Assembly (NCBI RefSeq): GCF_004339525.1
Contig: NZ_SMGE01000001.1
Span: forward strand, 1,550,001 to 1,614,000
Direction: 5' to 3'
DNA: 64,000 bases
Origin: Flavobacterium sp. 90
GTDB lineage: Bacteria > Bacteroidota > Bacteroidia > Flavobacteriales > Flavobacteriaceae
Below, piece after piece: positions 8,662 to 17,312 of the stretch (its first letter is position 1; every line of letters begins with the position of its first letter). The position numbers and the translations under genes were made by a program. The notes under the pieces were generated by a model that was given only the letters and a program-made list of their open reading frames with translations, did not search any database and was not told the DNA's origin.

Positions 8662-10317
8662 CTAATTTTTCCCTTTTCTAATCACTTTCACGCCATCGCT
8701 TTGTACATTCGTCTTTATATTTATCACATAAATTCCCTCTGCGTAGTAACTAAAATCAACCGGAATGGTTTTTCCGGATATATTAAATTGCTGTAGAATC
8801 CTGCCCGCCATATCAACAACAGTTGCAGTACCTGTTTCATACTCGTAGCCTATAATAATATTGGTATAAGTGACCACAGGATTGGGAATTACTTCTATGC
8901 TTTTTCTTTTGAGCTTATCCGGTTTTAATTGGTCTTTTACTTTTACAACCCAAAAATCATTACCTCCAATACTGGAATTTTTATTCTTTGAAGTGCTTGA
9001 TTTTGATGTTCCCGCCATAAGATATCCGCCATCTCGGGTTTCAAACAATTTTTGTAATACATCTTCTCCATTACTTCCAATGATTTTCTCCCAGATTTTT
9101 TCGCCTTTTTCATCAATTTTCAGAGCGATATAGCCTTCTTCTTTATTCTTTTTTGTAACTCCCGTCGCTTTGCCTATTATTCCTTCTCTTGAAATATTTT
9201 CGCTCTGAGAATATCCTCCAACTAAGTAAGTTCCATCTGTATTTTCAATTAGTGAGGTTAAAATATCTGTCTTGCCAAAATCATAGGTTTTACTCCATAC
9301 AACTGCTCCTTTTTCATCTAATTTTAAAACCCAGTAATCTGTACCATTACTAACAATACCACCTAATGAAGTAAGCGGGCTGGTACTGTTCGAATTTCCT
9401 CCTGCTATGTAGCCACCATCTAGTGTTTGATGAATTACATACAATTGATTATCTCCATTGCCTCCGTAACTATTTTGCCATTCGATTGCGCCTATATTGT
9501 CGATTTTCAGAATCCAGTAATCTCCTATTCCTTTAAGAGCTTCTGTTTTGTCGCCAGATTCAGGTGAATTAGAATATCCGCCCAAAATGTATCCGCCATC
9601 TATAGTTTGCTCCATACTTCTTAATATATCTGCATATTCTCCGCCGTATGTTTTTTGCCATTCTATCGTTCCGGTTTTATCGAGTTTTATGATCCAGTAA
9701 TCCATATTCCCACGACTCTTTTCTGATTTATTGTATAGATCCGGTTTTTCTAATGAAGATGATCTCTCTATTAAATCCTCCGTTATTTCCGGACTTGAAG
9801 ATGATGAACCTCCCAACATATATCCTCCATCTCTGGTCTGAAAAGCGCATAATAATTCATCCTGACCAGTTCCTCCAATAGTTCTTTGCCATTGTTCTGT
9901 TCCTGTTGCGTCTAGTTTTATTACCCAAAAATCAGTACCTCCTTTGCAAGGATCTTTTTTCTGAAAATCATTTGTAGAATTAGAAGTTCCGGCAAGAATG
10001 AAACCGCCATCTCTTGTATTCTTAATACTTTGTAATACATCAAAGCCGCTTCCGCCAAAACTTTTCTGCCAATCGAGATCTCCAGTTTCACTCATTTTCC
10101 AGATCCAGTAATCCAGATCGCCGTTATTGTTTCCTTCTTTATTACCGGTTTTATCAGATAAGGAACTTCCCGCTAGTATAAAACCATAATCAGCTGTAGG
10201 TTGAGCATCAAAAAGATAATCGGCGTGAATACCACCATAGGTTTTTTCCCAGAGAATATCTTGAGATTGCATTATTAGAGGAAAAAGAAATAAGAGCAGT
10301 AAGTAGTGATTTTTCAT
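8662..10317 (-). CDS. T9SS type A sorting-domain protein with tandem propeller-like repeats
   Basis: The 551-aa protein has a signal peptide (about 1-18, ending QSQ). Seven to eight repeats of about 50-65 residues follow, each with the pattern DGGYI-x-GG-S-S, then DYW-hLK-D, G-x-h-x-WQKTYGG and a following D. This is what one expects from a beta-propeller or related beta-rich repeat fold. The last 80 residues (IPNPV..., VVDMAGRIL, FSYYAEGIYVINI, V-K-V-I-R-KGK) match the type A C-terminal domain recognised by the type IX secretion system, so the protein is probably exported and anchored at the surface. It is the first gene of the RHS operon, 41 bp upstream of the first RHS gene, and may deliver or display RHS material outside the cell. 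Confidence 0.85.
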   Translation of the reverse strand: MKNHYLLLLFLFPLIMQSQDILWEKTYGGIHADYLFDAQPTADYGFILAGSSLSDKTGNKEGNNNGDLDYWIWKMSETGDLDWQKSFGGSGFDVLQSIKNTRDGGFILAGTSNSTNDFQKKDPCKGGTDFWVIKLDATGTEQWQRTIGGTGQDELLCAFQTRDGGYMLGGSSSSSPEITEDLIERSSSLEKPDLYNKSEKSRGNMDYWIIKLDKTGTIEWQKTYGGEYADILRSMEQTIDGGYILGGYSNSPESGDKTEALKGIGDYWILKIDNIGAIEWQNSYGGNGDNQLYVIHQTLDGGYIAGGNSNSTSPLTSLGGIVSNGTDYWVLKLDEKGAVVWSKTYDFGKTDILTSLIENTDGTYLVGGYSQSENISREGIIGKATGVTKKNKEEGYIALKIDEKGEKIWEKIIGSNGEDVLQKLFETRDGGYLMAGTSKSSTSKNKNSSIGGNDFWVVKVKDQLKPDKLKRKSIEVIPNPVVTYTNIIIGYEYETGTATVVDMAGRILQQFNISGKTIPVDFSYYAEGIYVINIKTNVQSDGVKVIRKGKN

Positions 10318-10445
10318 ATTTTGGTATTACGTGACGGAAAAACAAATTAAAAACTGTAAGTTTTAACTTATTTTTAAGAACGTAATACTAGGGAGATTAA
10401 ACAAGAACCACAATACCCACTTTTGGTGATTTTTTATAAAAAACT

Positions 10446-10467
10446 AAACCCTCTAATTATAGGGTTT
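10446..10467 (-). terminator. Weak hairpin in the gap before the T9SS/RHS operon
   Basis: A 7-bp inverted repeat (AAACCCT / AGGGTTT, 8-nt loop) is followed on the minus strand by a short T-run. It lies just beyond the stronger terminator at 10518-10545 and could be a second stop for the barrel gene transcript. The rest of the gap 10318-10517 shows nothing else that I recognise. Confidence 0.3.
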
Positions 10468-10517
10468 ATAATTGAAAAGCAAAAAGTTTATTTAAATCTC
10501 ATTTTCTATAAAACGAA

Positions 10518-10545
10518 AAAAGCATCCGCCGCCGCGAATGCTTTT
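10518..10545 (-). terminator. Intrinsic terminator of the outer-membrane barrel gene at 10570
   Basis: An inverted repeat AAAAGCAT / ATGCTTTT encloses a GC-rich loop and is followed on the minus strand by a run of T (complement of 10511-10520). The same sequence, with only the loop slightly changed, terminates the paralogous gene at 11292-11319, so the duplication included the terminator. Confidence 0.85.
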
Positions 10546-10569
10546 CTGAAATTGAATTATATCCTAAAA

Positions 10570-11160
10570 TTAAAAATTCTTTGAAATCCCTACAGAAAAT
10601 GCCTGACCAAAAGTAAAATCAAAACTATTTCGATCTGTTCCGCTATTATTGTCATTATCAAAATTCATACTTCCATAATTTAAACCTCCAATATTGAAGT
10701 TTAAACCAAAGCCCTTATTAACATTGATGAAAATTGCCGGAGTAATTCCAACATAAAATCCATTGCCTTTGTTAGTTGTATTAATCAGTCCGTTTCTGGT
10801 TGTAACTTTGCTGTTTTGATACCCCATTCCTAAATCAGCGTAAGCAGAAAAAGTTTGATTTAAAGGTTTAGAATAACGCAAAAAACCTCCTAAAGAAAAG
10901 GTATTTGTTTTTGATTCATAGACAGTACCATCTTCATTTTTTACCGTTGAAACCGCACCTGTAAGACCTGCAGTCCAATTTTCATGAAACTGATATCCTA
11001 CTTTGGGTGAAAAACTGAAATAATGATAATTATTCTCAAAAGCTTCATGTCCACTGTTTTGAGAATTATAACCAATACTTCCCATAACTAAAACTGACCC
11101 TTTTTGGGCATTTGCAAAGCTAAATATAGCTAATGCAGCGATAACTAGAATTTTTTTCAT
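10570..11160 (-). CDS. Outer-membrane beta-barrel protein (paralog 1)
   Basis: The 196-aa protein has a signal peptide ending ANAQ (about residue 18). Alternating amphipathic strands (SFSPKVGYQF, WTAGLTGAV, FSLGGFLRYSKPL, FSAYADLGMGY, FYVGITPAIFINV, GFGLNFNIGGLNY) follow, and the chain ends ...VGISKNF with a terminal Phe. This is the pattern of a small 8-stranded outer-membrane barrel inserted by BAM. It is a close paralog of the gene at 11345, with the same start, strand pattern and end. The specific function is unknown; such proteins are usually structural or small porins. Confidence 0.85.
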   Translation of the reverse strand: MKKILVIAALAIFSFANAQKGSVLVMGSIGYNSQNSGHEAFENNYHYFSFSPKVGYQFHENWTAGLTGAVSTVKNEDGTVYESKTNTFSLGGFLRYSKPLNQTFSAYADLGMGYQNSKVTTRNGLINTTNKGNGFYVGITPAIFINVNKGFGLNFNIGGLNYGSMNFDNDNNSGTDRNSFDFTFGQAFSVGISKNF

Positions 11161-11186
11161 AAGTGTGATATTTAAATTTTAGTAAT

Positions 11187-11213
11187 CTTTTAACAAGAAC
11201 AATGCCATCGCTG
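11187..11213 (-). promoter_or_regulatory. Conserved 5' leader motif of barrel paralog 1
   Basis: A 27-nt segment 27-53 nt upstream of the start codon matches the segment at the same distance upstream of the second barrel gene (11952-11978) at about 21 of 27 positions, although the flanking noncoding sequence has diverged. It may be a shared 5'-UTR element (sRNA target, RNA structure or ribosome-loading signal). The function is not known. Confidence 0.4.
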
Positions 11214-11291
11214 CTAAACTTTAAATAACTAACAAACATTCAGGTAATTACACAAGCATTTAACAAGCCTAAAAAGCTTTTAGACATAAAA

Positions 11292-11319
11292 AAAAGCATC
11301 CGCCGCGGCGAATGCTTTT
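11292..11319 (-). terminator. Intrinsic terminator of the outer-membrane barrel gene at 11345
   Basis: The arms AAAAGCAT / ATGCTTTT enclose a perfectly self-complementary GC core (CGCCGCGGCG), giving a long stable hairpin. A T-run follows on the minus strand, complementary to the A-run at 11287-11295. It is nearly identical to the terminator of the paralogous gene. Confidence 0.9.
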
Positions 11320-11344
11320 CTGAAATTGAATATAAAACTTAAGA

Positions 11345-11926
11345 TTAGAAGTTTTTAGAAACTCCAATGTTAAATGTTTGTCCAAAATTGAAGTAGAATT
11401 TACTGTAATCAGCACCGTTGTTATCATAACTTAGTGTTTCATATCCTAAACCACCAATACTGAAGTTTAAACCAAAACCTTTTTTCATGTTAATGAAAAG
11501 AGCTGGAGTTATACCTACATACATACCATCTGCTTTAGATTTTGCGAAAGCATTTCCTGGACCGTATACTTTAGACTTAGCATTTTGAAAACCAGCACCC
11601 ATATCAGCAAAAATAGAGAACGTTTGGCTTAATGGCACTGAATAACGAACGAATGCTCCTATTTTGAAATTATTATCTTTAATTTCTCTAGTTCCATTGT
11701 CATCCTTAGCAGAAGCTACTGTAAATTCACCCCCAACAGTCCAGTTGTCATTAAATTGGTAACCAACTTTAGGAGAAAAGCTAAATTCATTGTTTGTAGC
11801 TTCACCAAATTGATATTCTGATTTTTCAGAAGTGAATCCGATGTTTCCACCAACTAAGATTGTTCCTTTTTGTGCATTTGCAAAACTGCAGATAGCCAAT
11901 GCAGCCATCACTAGAATTTTTTTCAT
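11345..11926 (-). CDS. Outer-membrane beta-barrel protein (paralog 2)
   Basis: The 193-aa protein has a signal peptide ending ANAQ. It is built from barrel strands (FSFSPKVGYQF, WTVGGEFTV, FKIGAFVRYSVPL, FSIFADMGAGF, MYVGITPALFINM, GFGLNFSIGGLGY) and ends in GVSKNF, with the terminal aromatic residue used as a BAM signal. It is the tandem paralog of 10570-11160, and its own terminator separates the two, so each is probably transcribed alone. The substrate, if any, is unknown. Confidence 0.85.
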   Translation of the reverse strand: MKKILVMAALAICSFANAQKGTILVGGNIGFTSEKSEYQFGEATNNEFSFSPKVGYQFNDNWTVGGEFTVASAKDDNGTREIKDNNFKIGAFVRYSVPLSQTFSIFADMGAGFQNAKSKVYGPGNAFAKSKADGMYVGITPALFINMKKGFGLNFSIGGLGYETLSYDNNGADYSKFYFNFGQTFNIGVSKNF

Positions 11927-11951
11927 TGTAATTATTTTTTAATTTACTTTC

Positions 11952-11978
11952 CTTTTAACAATAACGGTGCCGTAGCTG
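11952..11978 (-). promoter_or_regulatory. Conserved 5' leader motif of barrel paralog 2
   Basis: This is the counterpart of the motif at 11187-11213, at the same distance (26-52 nt) upstream of the start codon. The core is CAGC, GGCA, then GTT-x-TTGTTAAAAG in the sense orientation. Conservation at a fixed position suggests a functional 5'-UTR element rather than a residue of duplication, but both explanations remain open. Confidence 0.4.
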
Positions 11979-12046
11979 TTGGCTTTTAAGTTTTTTTTAT
12001 GATTTCTTTAAAAGATAAAAATGTAGCAATCGAGCGTATTTCTGTT

Positions 12047-12054
12047 TACTTTTG
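12047..12054 (+). promoter_or_regulatory. Candidate -7 element of gldA
   Basis: TACTTTTG fits the Bacteroidota -7 consensus TAnnTTTG and lies 16 bp before the gldA start codon, which implies a very short leader. No clear -33 TTG element is seen at the right distance. Confidence 0.4.
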
Positions 12055-12070
12055 TACCAAATAAAAAGTC

Positions 12071-12967
12071 ATGTCGATAGAAGTAAACAACATATCAAAA
12101 AGTTACGGATCTCAAAAAGCCCTAAATTCAATTTCGTTTTCTATTCAAAAAGGAGAAATTGTTGGATTTCTTGGTCCAAATGGTGCAGGAAAATCTACTT
12201 TAATGAAAATTTTGACCACTTATTTATTGGCAGATGATGGCTCAGCCCTTGTAAATGGTCACGATGTCATGACAAACGCTAAAGAAGTGCAACGTTCGAT
12301 TGGATATTTACCAGAGCATAATCCGTTGTATTTAGATTTGTATGTTCGTGAGTATTTGGCTTTTAATGCCGATGTTTATAACGTGCCAAAATCAAGAATT
12401 GAAGAAGTAATTCAACTGACAGGACTGACACCGGAGAGCCATAAAAAAATAGGACAATTGTCTAAAGGATATCGCCAGCGTGTGGGACTTGCAAATGCTT
12501 TACTACACAATCCTGATGTTTTAATTCTGGACGAACCAACTACCGGTCTGGACCCGAATCAGTTAATGGAAATTCGAAATGTAATTAAAAATGTAGGGAA
12601 AGATAAAACGGTTTTTTTATCGACTCACATTATGCAGGAAGTCGAAGCTATTTGTGATCGTGTCATTATTATTGACAAAGGAGAAATTGTTGCCGATAAA
12701 AAATTAGATCATTTAGTTTCTGAAAATAAAGAACAAGTTATCGAAGTAGAATTTGATTATCAGATCCAAGAACAACTTTTGGCAAAACTCCCAAATATTA
12801 CTTCTTATATTAACATTCATGATATGACTTGGGAATTAACTTTTGTTGCCGAAAAAGATATGCGTCCGGCAATATTTGATTTCGCCAACGAAAACGGATT
12901 AAAAACACTTCAATTAAATCAAAAAAATAAAAATCTGGAAGCTGTTTTTAGAGAAATTACCAAATAA
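12071..12967 (+). CDS. gldA: GldA-type ABC transporter ATP-binding subunit (gliding motility)
   Basis: The 298-aa ATPase has a Walker A GPNGAGKS (35-42), a modified Q-loop region LPEHNPLY (near 79-86), signature LSKGYRQR (130-137), Walker B LILDEPTTGLDP (151-162) and switch His186 in STH. The C-terminal 80 residues form the extra domain seen in multidrug/gliding-type ATPases. The sequence, length and single-gene setting match GldA of flavobacteria, which works with the membrane subunits GldF and GldG (not in this window) and is needed for gliding. The ATG at 12071 sits just after a -7-like element. A strong terminator follows at 12999. Confidence 0.9.
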   Translation: MSIEVNNISKSYGSQKALNSISFSIQKGEIVGFLGPNGAGKSTLMKILTTYLLADDGSALVNGHDVMTNAKEVQRSIGYLPEHNPLYLDLYVREYLAFNADVYNVPKSRIEEVIQLTGLTPESHKKIGQLSKGYRQRVGLANALLHNPDVLILDEPTTGLDPNQLMEIRNVIKNVGKDKTVFLSTHIMQEVEAICDRVIIIDKGEIVADKKLDHLVSENKEQVIEVEFDYQIQEQLLAKLPNITSYINIHDMTWELTFVAEKDMRPAIFDFANENGLKTLQLNQKNKNLEAVFREITK

Positions 12968-12998
12968 GTTTTCAATTTACAGTCTCAGTTTTGCAGAC

Positions 12999-13040
12999 AA
13001 AAAAGCAATTTATTCCATTTTGGAATAAATTGCTTTTTTT
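12999..13040 (+). terminator. Intrinsic terminator after gldA
   Basis: A very long perfect hairpin (arms of about 18 nt from the A-run through GCAATTTATTCCA, loop TTT) is followed by a run of T. A-runs on the other side make it potentially bidirectional. The rest of the gap 13041-13457 holds a -7-like element and a short ORF. Confidence 0.9.
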
Positions 13041-13233
13041 ATTGAACATCATTTCTCTTCGCTGTTTTTCCCGAAATGTTAAGTCTTATTTTTTCTGGCT
13101 TTGTTGCCAAAATTCTCCCTTTAATCTAAACTTTTTACTTTTTTACAAAATCACGAACAACTAGCTATCAGCTTGTTAGAATTTCTTGTTGCAAATTTTA
13201 ACTATATTTATTTAGACTTAATATAAATAGTGT

Positions 13234-13241
13234 TATATTTG
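13234..13241 (+). promoter_or_regulatory. Candidate -7 element upstream of a short ORF and receptor gene
   Basis: TATATTTG is a perfect TAnnTTTG match 27 bp before a 36-codon ORF and 217 bp before the receptor gene. The -33 region is not convincing, so a long 5' leader for the receptor is possible but unproven. Confidence 0.35.
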
Positions 13242-13267
13242 AACTCTGAAACTCTAAATTTCCTGAC

Positions 13268-13378
13268 ATGTTATCAGCATTCGGCCTCATAAAGAATACT
13301 TTTTCTAAGCTTTTAAATTATATTTTACTTCTTCGAAATACAATTTCTGATAAACTAGAGAAAATAGTTTTAAAGTAG
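13268..13378 (+). CDS. Possible short ORF (36 aa) in the leader of the receptor gene
   Basis: An ATG shortly after a good -7 element opens a 36-codon frame with mixed hydrophobic and basic residues (LIKNTFSKLLNYILLLRNT). It ends 79 bp before the receptor start. It has no amino-acid bias like the Cys/Met leaders elsewhere and no terminator after it. It could be a small amphipathic peptide or a chance frame. Confidence 0.2.
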   Translation: MLSAFGLIKNTFSKLLNYILLLRNTISDKLEKIVLK

Positions 13379-13457
13379 AAAGCTCTACCTAAAACGAGTT
13401 TTTTCTTTTCGAATAAAAACATCAAAATCCTTATCCAAAAAAATCAATCAATATATA

Positions 13458-15581
13458 ATGAAGAATATTTTAACATCTATTATGCTCGCATTTTCAGTCT
13501 ACGGGTACTCTCAGACGGAAAAAGAAAGCGACAGCATTGTCGAAACCTCGATCAATGTTTTGGATGAAATTGTTATCACAAAAAAGAAAGTTTTATATAC
13601 TCAAAAATCAGACAGATTAGTTTTTAATGTAGAAAATAGTATTGTTTCTGAAGGCGGAACTGCTCTTGACGTTTTATCGCGCGCTCCGGGTGTTGTCGTT
13701 TCTCAGGATGGCGAATTATCGATTCGTGGACAACAAGGTGTTGGTGTGATGATTAATGGCAAACTAACACAGCTTTCGCAAAAAGAGCTTGCCAATTATT
13801 TAAAATCGACAACCTCATCAAACATTAAACAAATTGAAGTTATTACGAATCCTTCTTCGAAATATGATGCCACCGGAAAAGCCGGAATGATCAATATTAT
13901 TCTAAAGAAACCAAATGCCGGCGGTCTTAAAGGAACGGTTTTTACCAATTATGGAAGAGGCCGAAAAAACAGAACGAATTCTGGTGTAAATCTTAGTTAT
14001 AATAAAGAAAAATTTGGGGTTTACGGAAACTACAGTTACACTTTTAGAGGTGAAGAGGAACGCAAAGAATTCGATCAGAATCAATATACAGATAATACTC
14101 GTCAAACAATTTCGACAAAAAATCATCAAACATCAACGACCGATGAACCTTTGACTTCGAACAATTTTAAGATAGGAACGACTTATGAAGTTTCGCCTAA
14201 AACAAATCTGGAAGTTTATATTGATGCAAAATTAGGTCGATACGAAAACATCGCAAACGGTAGAAATACATTGCTAAATGCTATGGATCAAGTCCAATTT
14301 GATGCTTCTACATATAATGATAGTAGAGAAAAATGGAATGATTACACGTATGCTTTTTCAGGTGTTCATAAGTTTAATACCGAAGGAAAAAATATGTCTT
14401 TTGATTTTGAATATGAAACTTCAAAATTCAGATCAAATCAATTTCAAAGTGCCACAAATATAGATCAGTCCAATACAAATGTTATCAATGACCGAAGAGG
14501 TTTTATTCCGTCGCAATTGAAAGTTTTTACCGGAAAAGTTGATTTTACAAATCCTTTAAAAGAAAAACAATCTATAGAATGGGGTTTTAAAGCGAGTATA
14601 AAAAACAATGATAATCCATCTGTTTATGAATATAAAGACAACAATCAGTGGATTATTGATCTTAACTCGACGAATCATTTTGAGTATAAAGAACAAATTT
14701 ATGCGGCTTATGCCAATTATAAATACCAACTCGAAAACTTCAACATTCAAGGCGGTTTAAGAACGGAATATACTACCATAAATATTTTGCAGAAAACCTT
14801 AAACGAAGAGCATAAAGACGATTATTTAAAATGGTTTCCGAGTGTTTCTCTAAAATACGAATTAAGCTCCAATCATTCTTTGCATGCTTCTTACAGTAAA
14901 AGAATTAACAGACCAAGTCAATTTGATTTGAATCCGTTCCGTTTCTATGATGATTCGTTCAACTATTCTCAGGGAAATCCGAATTTGGTTCCTGAAATTA
15001 CACATTCAACTGAAATTGGATATGCCTGGAAAAGTGCCTTTATGGCTTCGTTATATTTCAGCAAAACCAAAGATGTTTTTACAGAAGTATATGTGTATAA
15101 TCCGGCGAATAACACAACGGTAACTTCCCAAATTAACGTGGACAAATCGTATAATTACGGCGCTAATATTACTAATACTGCCGAAATTTATAAATGGTGG
15201 TCAGTAAATACGCTTTTCAATATTTTCGAAAATAAATTCATGGGGAATGTAGTAAATACAGACAAAATCGATCCTATTGTTACCTTGAATTTAAGTGTAC
15301 AAAACTCTTTTACAATCTCTGAAAGCTGGAAAGCCGAAGCAAACGCACAATACCAGTCAAAATCTAATCTGGGCATTTATGAAAGAGATGCTTTCTTTGA
15401 TTTTAGCATCGGAATTTCGAAACAGGTTTTAGCCAATAAAGGAAATATCAAATTGAATATTACGGATATTTTCAACACTAATAATTTTCACATTAATTCG
15501 GTTATCGCACAAACGAGCATTAATAAAAGATACGATCTTGACAACCGAATTGCAACAATAGCCTTTACCTATAGAATATAA
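13458..15581 (+). CDS. TonB-dependent receptor-like outer-membrane beta-barrel protein
   Basis: The 707-aa protein has a signal peptide (about 1-18, ending YSQ). A plug domain at about 30-150 (LDEIVITKKK, ALDVLSRAPGV, QGVGVMINGK, IEVITNPSSKYDATG-AG-INIILKK) is followed by a large beta-barrel ending ATIAFTYRI. It belongs to the 'outer membrane beta-barrel family' group of Bacteroidota TonB receptors. Unlike most members it lacks the N-terminal carboxypeptidase-like domain. It stands alone between two terminators with no SusD-like partner, so the substrate cannot be read from context. Confidence 0.85.
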   Translation: MKNILTSIMLAFSVYGYSQTEKESDSIVETSINVLDEIVITKKKVLYTQKSDRLVFNVENSIVSEGGTALDVLSRAPGVVVSQDGELSIRGQQGVGVMINGKLTQLSQKELANYLKSTTSSNIKQIEVITNPSSKYDATGKAGMINIILKKPNAGGLKGTVFTNYGRGRKNRTNSGVNLSYNKEKFGVYGNYSYTFRGEEERKEFDQNQYTDNTRQTISTKNHQTSTTDEPLTSNNFKIGTTYEVSPKTNLEVYIDAKLGRYENIANGRNTLLNAMDQVQFDASTYNDSREKWNDYTYAFSGVHKFNTEGKNMSFDFEYETSKFRSNQFQSATNIDQSNTNVINDRRGFIPSQLKVFTGKVDFTNPLKEKQSIEWGFKASIKNNDNPSVYEYKDNNQWIIDLNSTNHFEYKEQIYAAYANYKYQLENFNIQGGLRTEYTTINILQKTLNEEHKDDYLKWFPSVSLKYELSSNHSLHASYSKRINRPSQFDLNPFRFYDDSFNYSQGNPNLVPEITHSTEIGYAWKSAFMASLYFSKTKDVFTEVYVYNPANNTTVTSQINVDKSYNYGANITNTAEIYKWWSVNTLFNIFENKFMGNVVNTDKIDPIVTLNLSVQNSFTISESWKAEANAQYQSKSNLGIYERDAFFDFSIGISKQVLANKGNIKLNITDIFNTNNFHINSVIAQTSINKRYDLDNRIATIAFTYRI

Positions 15582-15625
15582 TATTTGGATCTTTGGTTTC
15601 CTTGTTTTTGTTTTTTTTTTGAATG

Positions 15626-15660
15626 AAAGAGCCTGTTTGTAGTTAGCAGGCTCTTTTTAT
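15626..15660 (+). terminator. Intrinsic terminator after the receptor gene
   Basis: The arms AAAGAGCCTG / CAGGCTCTTT enclose an 11-nt loop and are followed by a T-run, 45 bp downstream of the stop. Confidence 0.9.
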
Positions 15661-15687
15661 TTCTTGTTTATAGATTAATAGATGGAG

Positions 15688-15735
15688 AAAAATGGCACGC
15701 GGATGATACGGGTTTAAACGGATTTATGCTGATTT
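15688..15735. repeat. Dispersed 'CGCGGAT...GGTTTAAACGGATTT' repeat, single arm
   Basis: This stretch (GCACGCGGATGATACGG then TTTAAACGGATTTATGCTGATTTT) is the same family as the paired arms at 54591-54758 and 59503-59682. Here only one arm is evident. It is intergenic between two convergent genes. Confidence 0.5.
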
Positions 15736-15804
15736 TTTTATTTTATTTTGTTGTGTTTATAAACTTTTTGTCATCTCGATTTTTATATAAACCCATTTTT
15801 CTCT

Positions 15805-15913
15805 TCAACGGATTAAAATCCGTTACTACAATATAAATCATTCCTTCGGAATTTTTCTTTAAGAAGTTCCAGAGGAACAAAACATATTGTAGGGATGGAT
15901 TTTAATCCATCCT
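15805..15913. repeat. Inverted pair of bipalindromic repeats
   Basis: One unit has palindrome AACGGATT/AATCCGTT, spacer TACAATATAAATC and a second palindrome around TTCC-TTC-GGAA. It is followed by an inverted, diverged unit (GTTCC-AGA-GGAAC, then ATATTGTAGGGATGG, then GGATTTTAATCC). The same unit occurs at 28923, 29263, 34494, 35268 and 40658. The rest of the gap 15661-16019 holds a fragment resembling another common flavobacterial repeat (CTTCGGCTTCGCTCAGCCTG near 15958). Confidence 0.65.
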
Positions 15914-16019
15914 TCACAAGAAGCTCCATAACGTTGAGTTACACATTTTTGCGGGACTTCGGCTTCGCTCAGCCTGACAACGTTTTTTTTGATTTATTTC
16001 TTTATTTATAACGCATAAA

Positions 16020-16058
16020 AAAGTCTTTTGGAGAATATTACTTCTCACAAAAGACTTT
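16020..16058 (-). terminator. Terminator of the PepSY/DUF4374/TonB receptor operon
   Basis: A hairpin with arms AAAGTCTTTT / AAAAGACTTT and an inner GAGAA/TTCTC stem is followed on the minus strand by a T-run (complement of 16017-16022). It lies about 40 bp after the PepSY gene stop. Confidence 0.85.
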
Positions 16059-16098
16059 AGAAACTAACTAACAAAAAGGTCTAAAAATCAAATAAGTA

Positions 16099-17265
16099 TT
16101 ATGCTTTTGACTTCTGTTTTTTCTTTCTTCCCCACCAAATATAAAATCCGGTAATGGGTAAACTGGCACATATTAAACTGGCGGTGAAATATATAATCTT
16201 GGTCGGAATTCCTCCTATTGCACCAATGTGAAGGCTATAATTAGATCGCATTAACCAATCTGAAAAACGTTCGTTGTTGATGTGTTTTTGAGAATTTGGA
16301 AGTAATTCAAGCGTTTTAGAATCAAAGTATAAATCTCTCCAAATACCTTTATGCATATCTGTGCAGGCATAAATATCTTCTTTTGGATCATCCGGAAAAT
16401 GAATTATTACAGCTTCTTTATTTTCTTTGGCAATTTCTGTTCTCACTTTTTTCCAAATAAAATCGGCGGCAGCCAACTTATCAATTTGTTGTTTGGATAA
16501 AGTGTCTTTTTTAGCAGAAACAACTTGTTCTTTTTTATCTTTCTCGTCTGCCCAACCTCCGCTAATCCAATACGTGCTTTCGCGAAGCCAATGAAAACTC
16601 ATTAATAATCCTGTAAAAGAAATTAATACTGCCAAGATGAGCGCATAAAATCCCATAACGTTATGTAGATCATAATTAAGGCGTTTGAATTTGGCATCCC
16701 ATTTAATTTTAAAACTACTATTTCGGGTTGTTTTATTCCATTTTTTCGGAAACCAAAGTATAAGTCCGCTTATGAGCAAAAAGAAGAAAATAAACGTTGC
16801 CCAAGCTGTTATTTGAGATCCAATTTCACGATCCAGCCAAAGATTCCGATGCCCTTCATCAACAATATGAAAAAAATCTTCATGGTCTACCATTCCGGTG
16901 ATTTTACCGTTATAAGGATTTACATAAATCAACGAATCCGATTCTATATCGACTTTAACTGATTTATCTAAACCATTATACCAAACGCCATGAATTTCTT
17001 TATTGGGTAAAACTTTATGAACAGCAGCGTAAATTTGCGAAGGCGGTAATAATTCCTCCGGGCTTTGAGCTTCAACATTTAACCAAGGCGATGTAAACTG
17101 TTTTATTTCGGGTTCAAAAACCAAAATGCAACCTGTAATTGCCATAATAAACACAATTATTCCGGAACCCAATCCAAGCCATAAATGCAGCCAGGCATTG
17201 ATTTTACTAAAACGTGATTTTCCTTTATTGGGTGGTTTACTGGAACGGCTTTTAAAAATATTCAT
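16099..17265 (-). CDS. PepSY-associated transmembrane protein (siderophore/iron uptake type)
   Basis: The protein has 388 aa from the ATG at 17265. An upstream in-frame ATG at 17307 would add 14 residues, but the later start gives the usual basic N-terminus directly before the first helix. Four membrane spans are visible (LHLWLGLGSGIIVFIMAITG, ATFIFFFLLISGLILWF, VMGFYALILAVLISFTGLL, YFTASLICASLPITGFYIW). PepSY-type domains lie between spans 1 and 2 and between 3 and 4. Histidines in the spans could ligate heme, as in ferric-reductase-like members. It is the last gene after the TonB receptor and DUF4374 lipoprotein, a standard Bacteroidota iron/siderophore arrangement, and probably reduces or releases iron at the inner membrane. 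Confidence 0.8.
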   Translation of the reverse strand: MNIFKSRSSKPPNKGKSRFSKINAWLHLWLGLGSGIIVFIMAITGCILVFEPEIKQFTSPWLNVEAQSPEELLPPSQIYAAVHKVLPNKEIHGVWYNGLDKSVKVDIESDSLIYVNPYNGKITGMVDHEDFFHIVDEGHRNLWLDREIGSQITAWATFIFFFLLISGLILWFPKKWNKTTRNSSFKIKWDAKFKRLNYDLHNVMGFYALILAVLISFTGLLMSFHWLRESTYWISGGWADEKDKKEQVVSAKKDTLSKQQIDKLAAADFIWKKVRTEIAKENKEAVIIHFPDDPKEDIYACTDMHKGIWRDLYFDSKTLELLPNSQKHINNERFSDWLMRSNYSLHIGAIGGIPTKIIYFTASLICASLPITGFYIWWGRKKKQKSKA

Positions 17266-17312
17266 CGAAGTATAATTTGAAAAAAATAATGCTTTTAAGT
17301 AATACATAAAAA

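Noticed and set aside
13268..13378. 36-codon ORF as an attenuator leader of the receptor at 13458
   Set aside because: No amino-acid bias and no terminator between it and the receptor; kept only as a low-confidence ORF.
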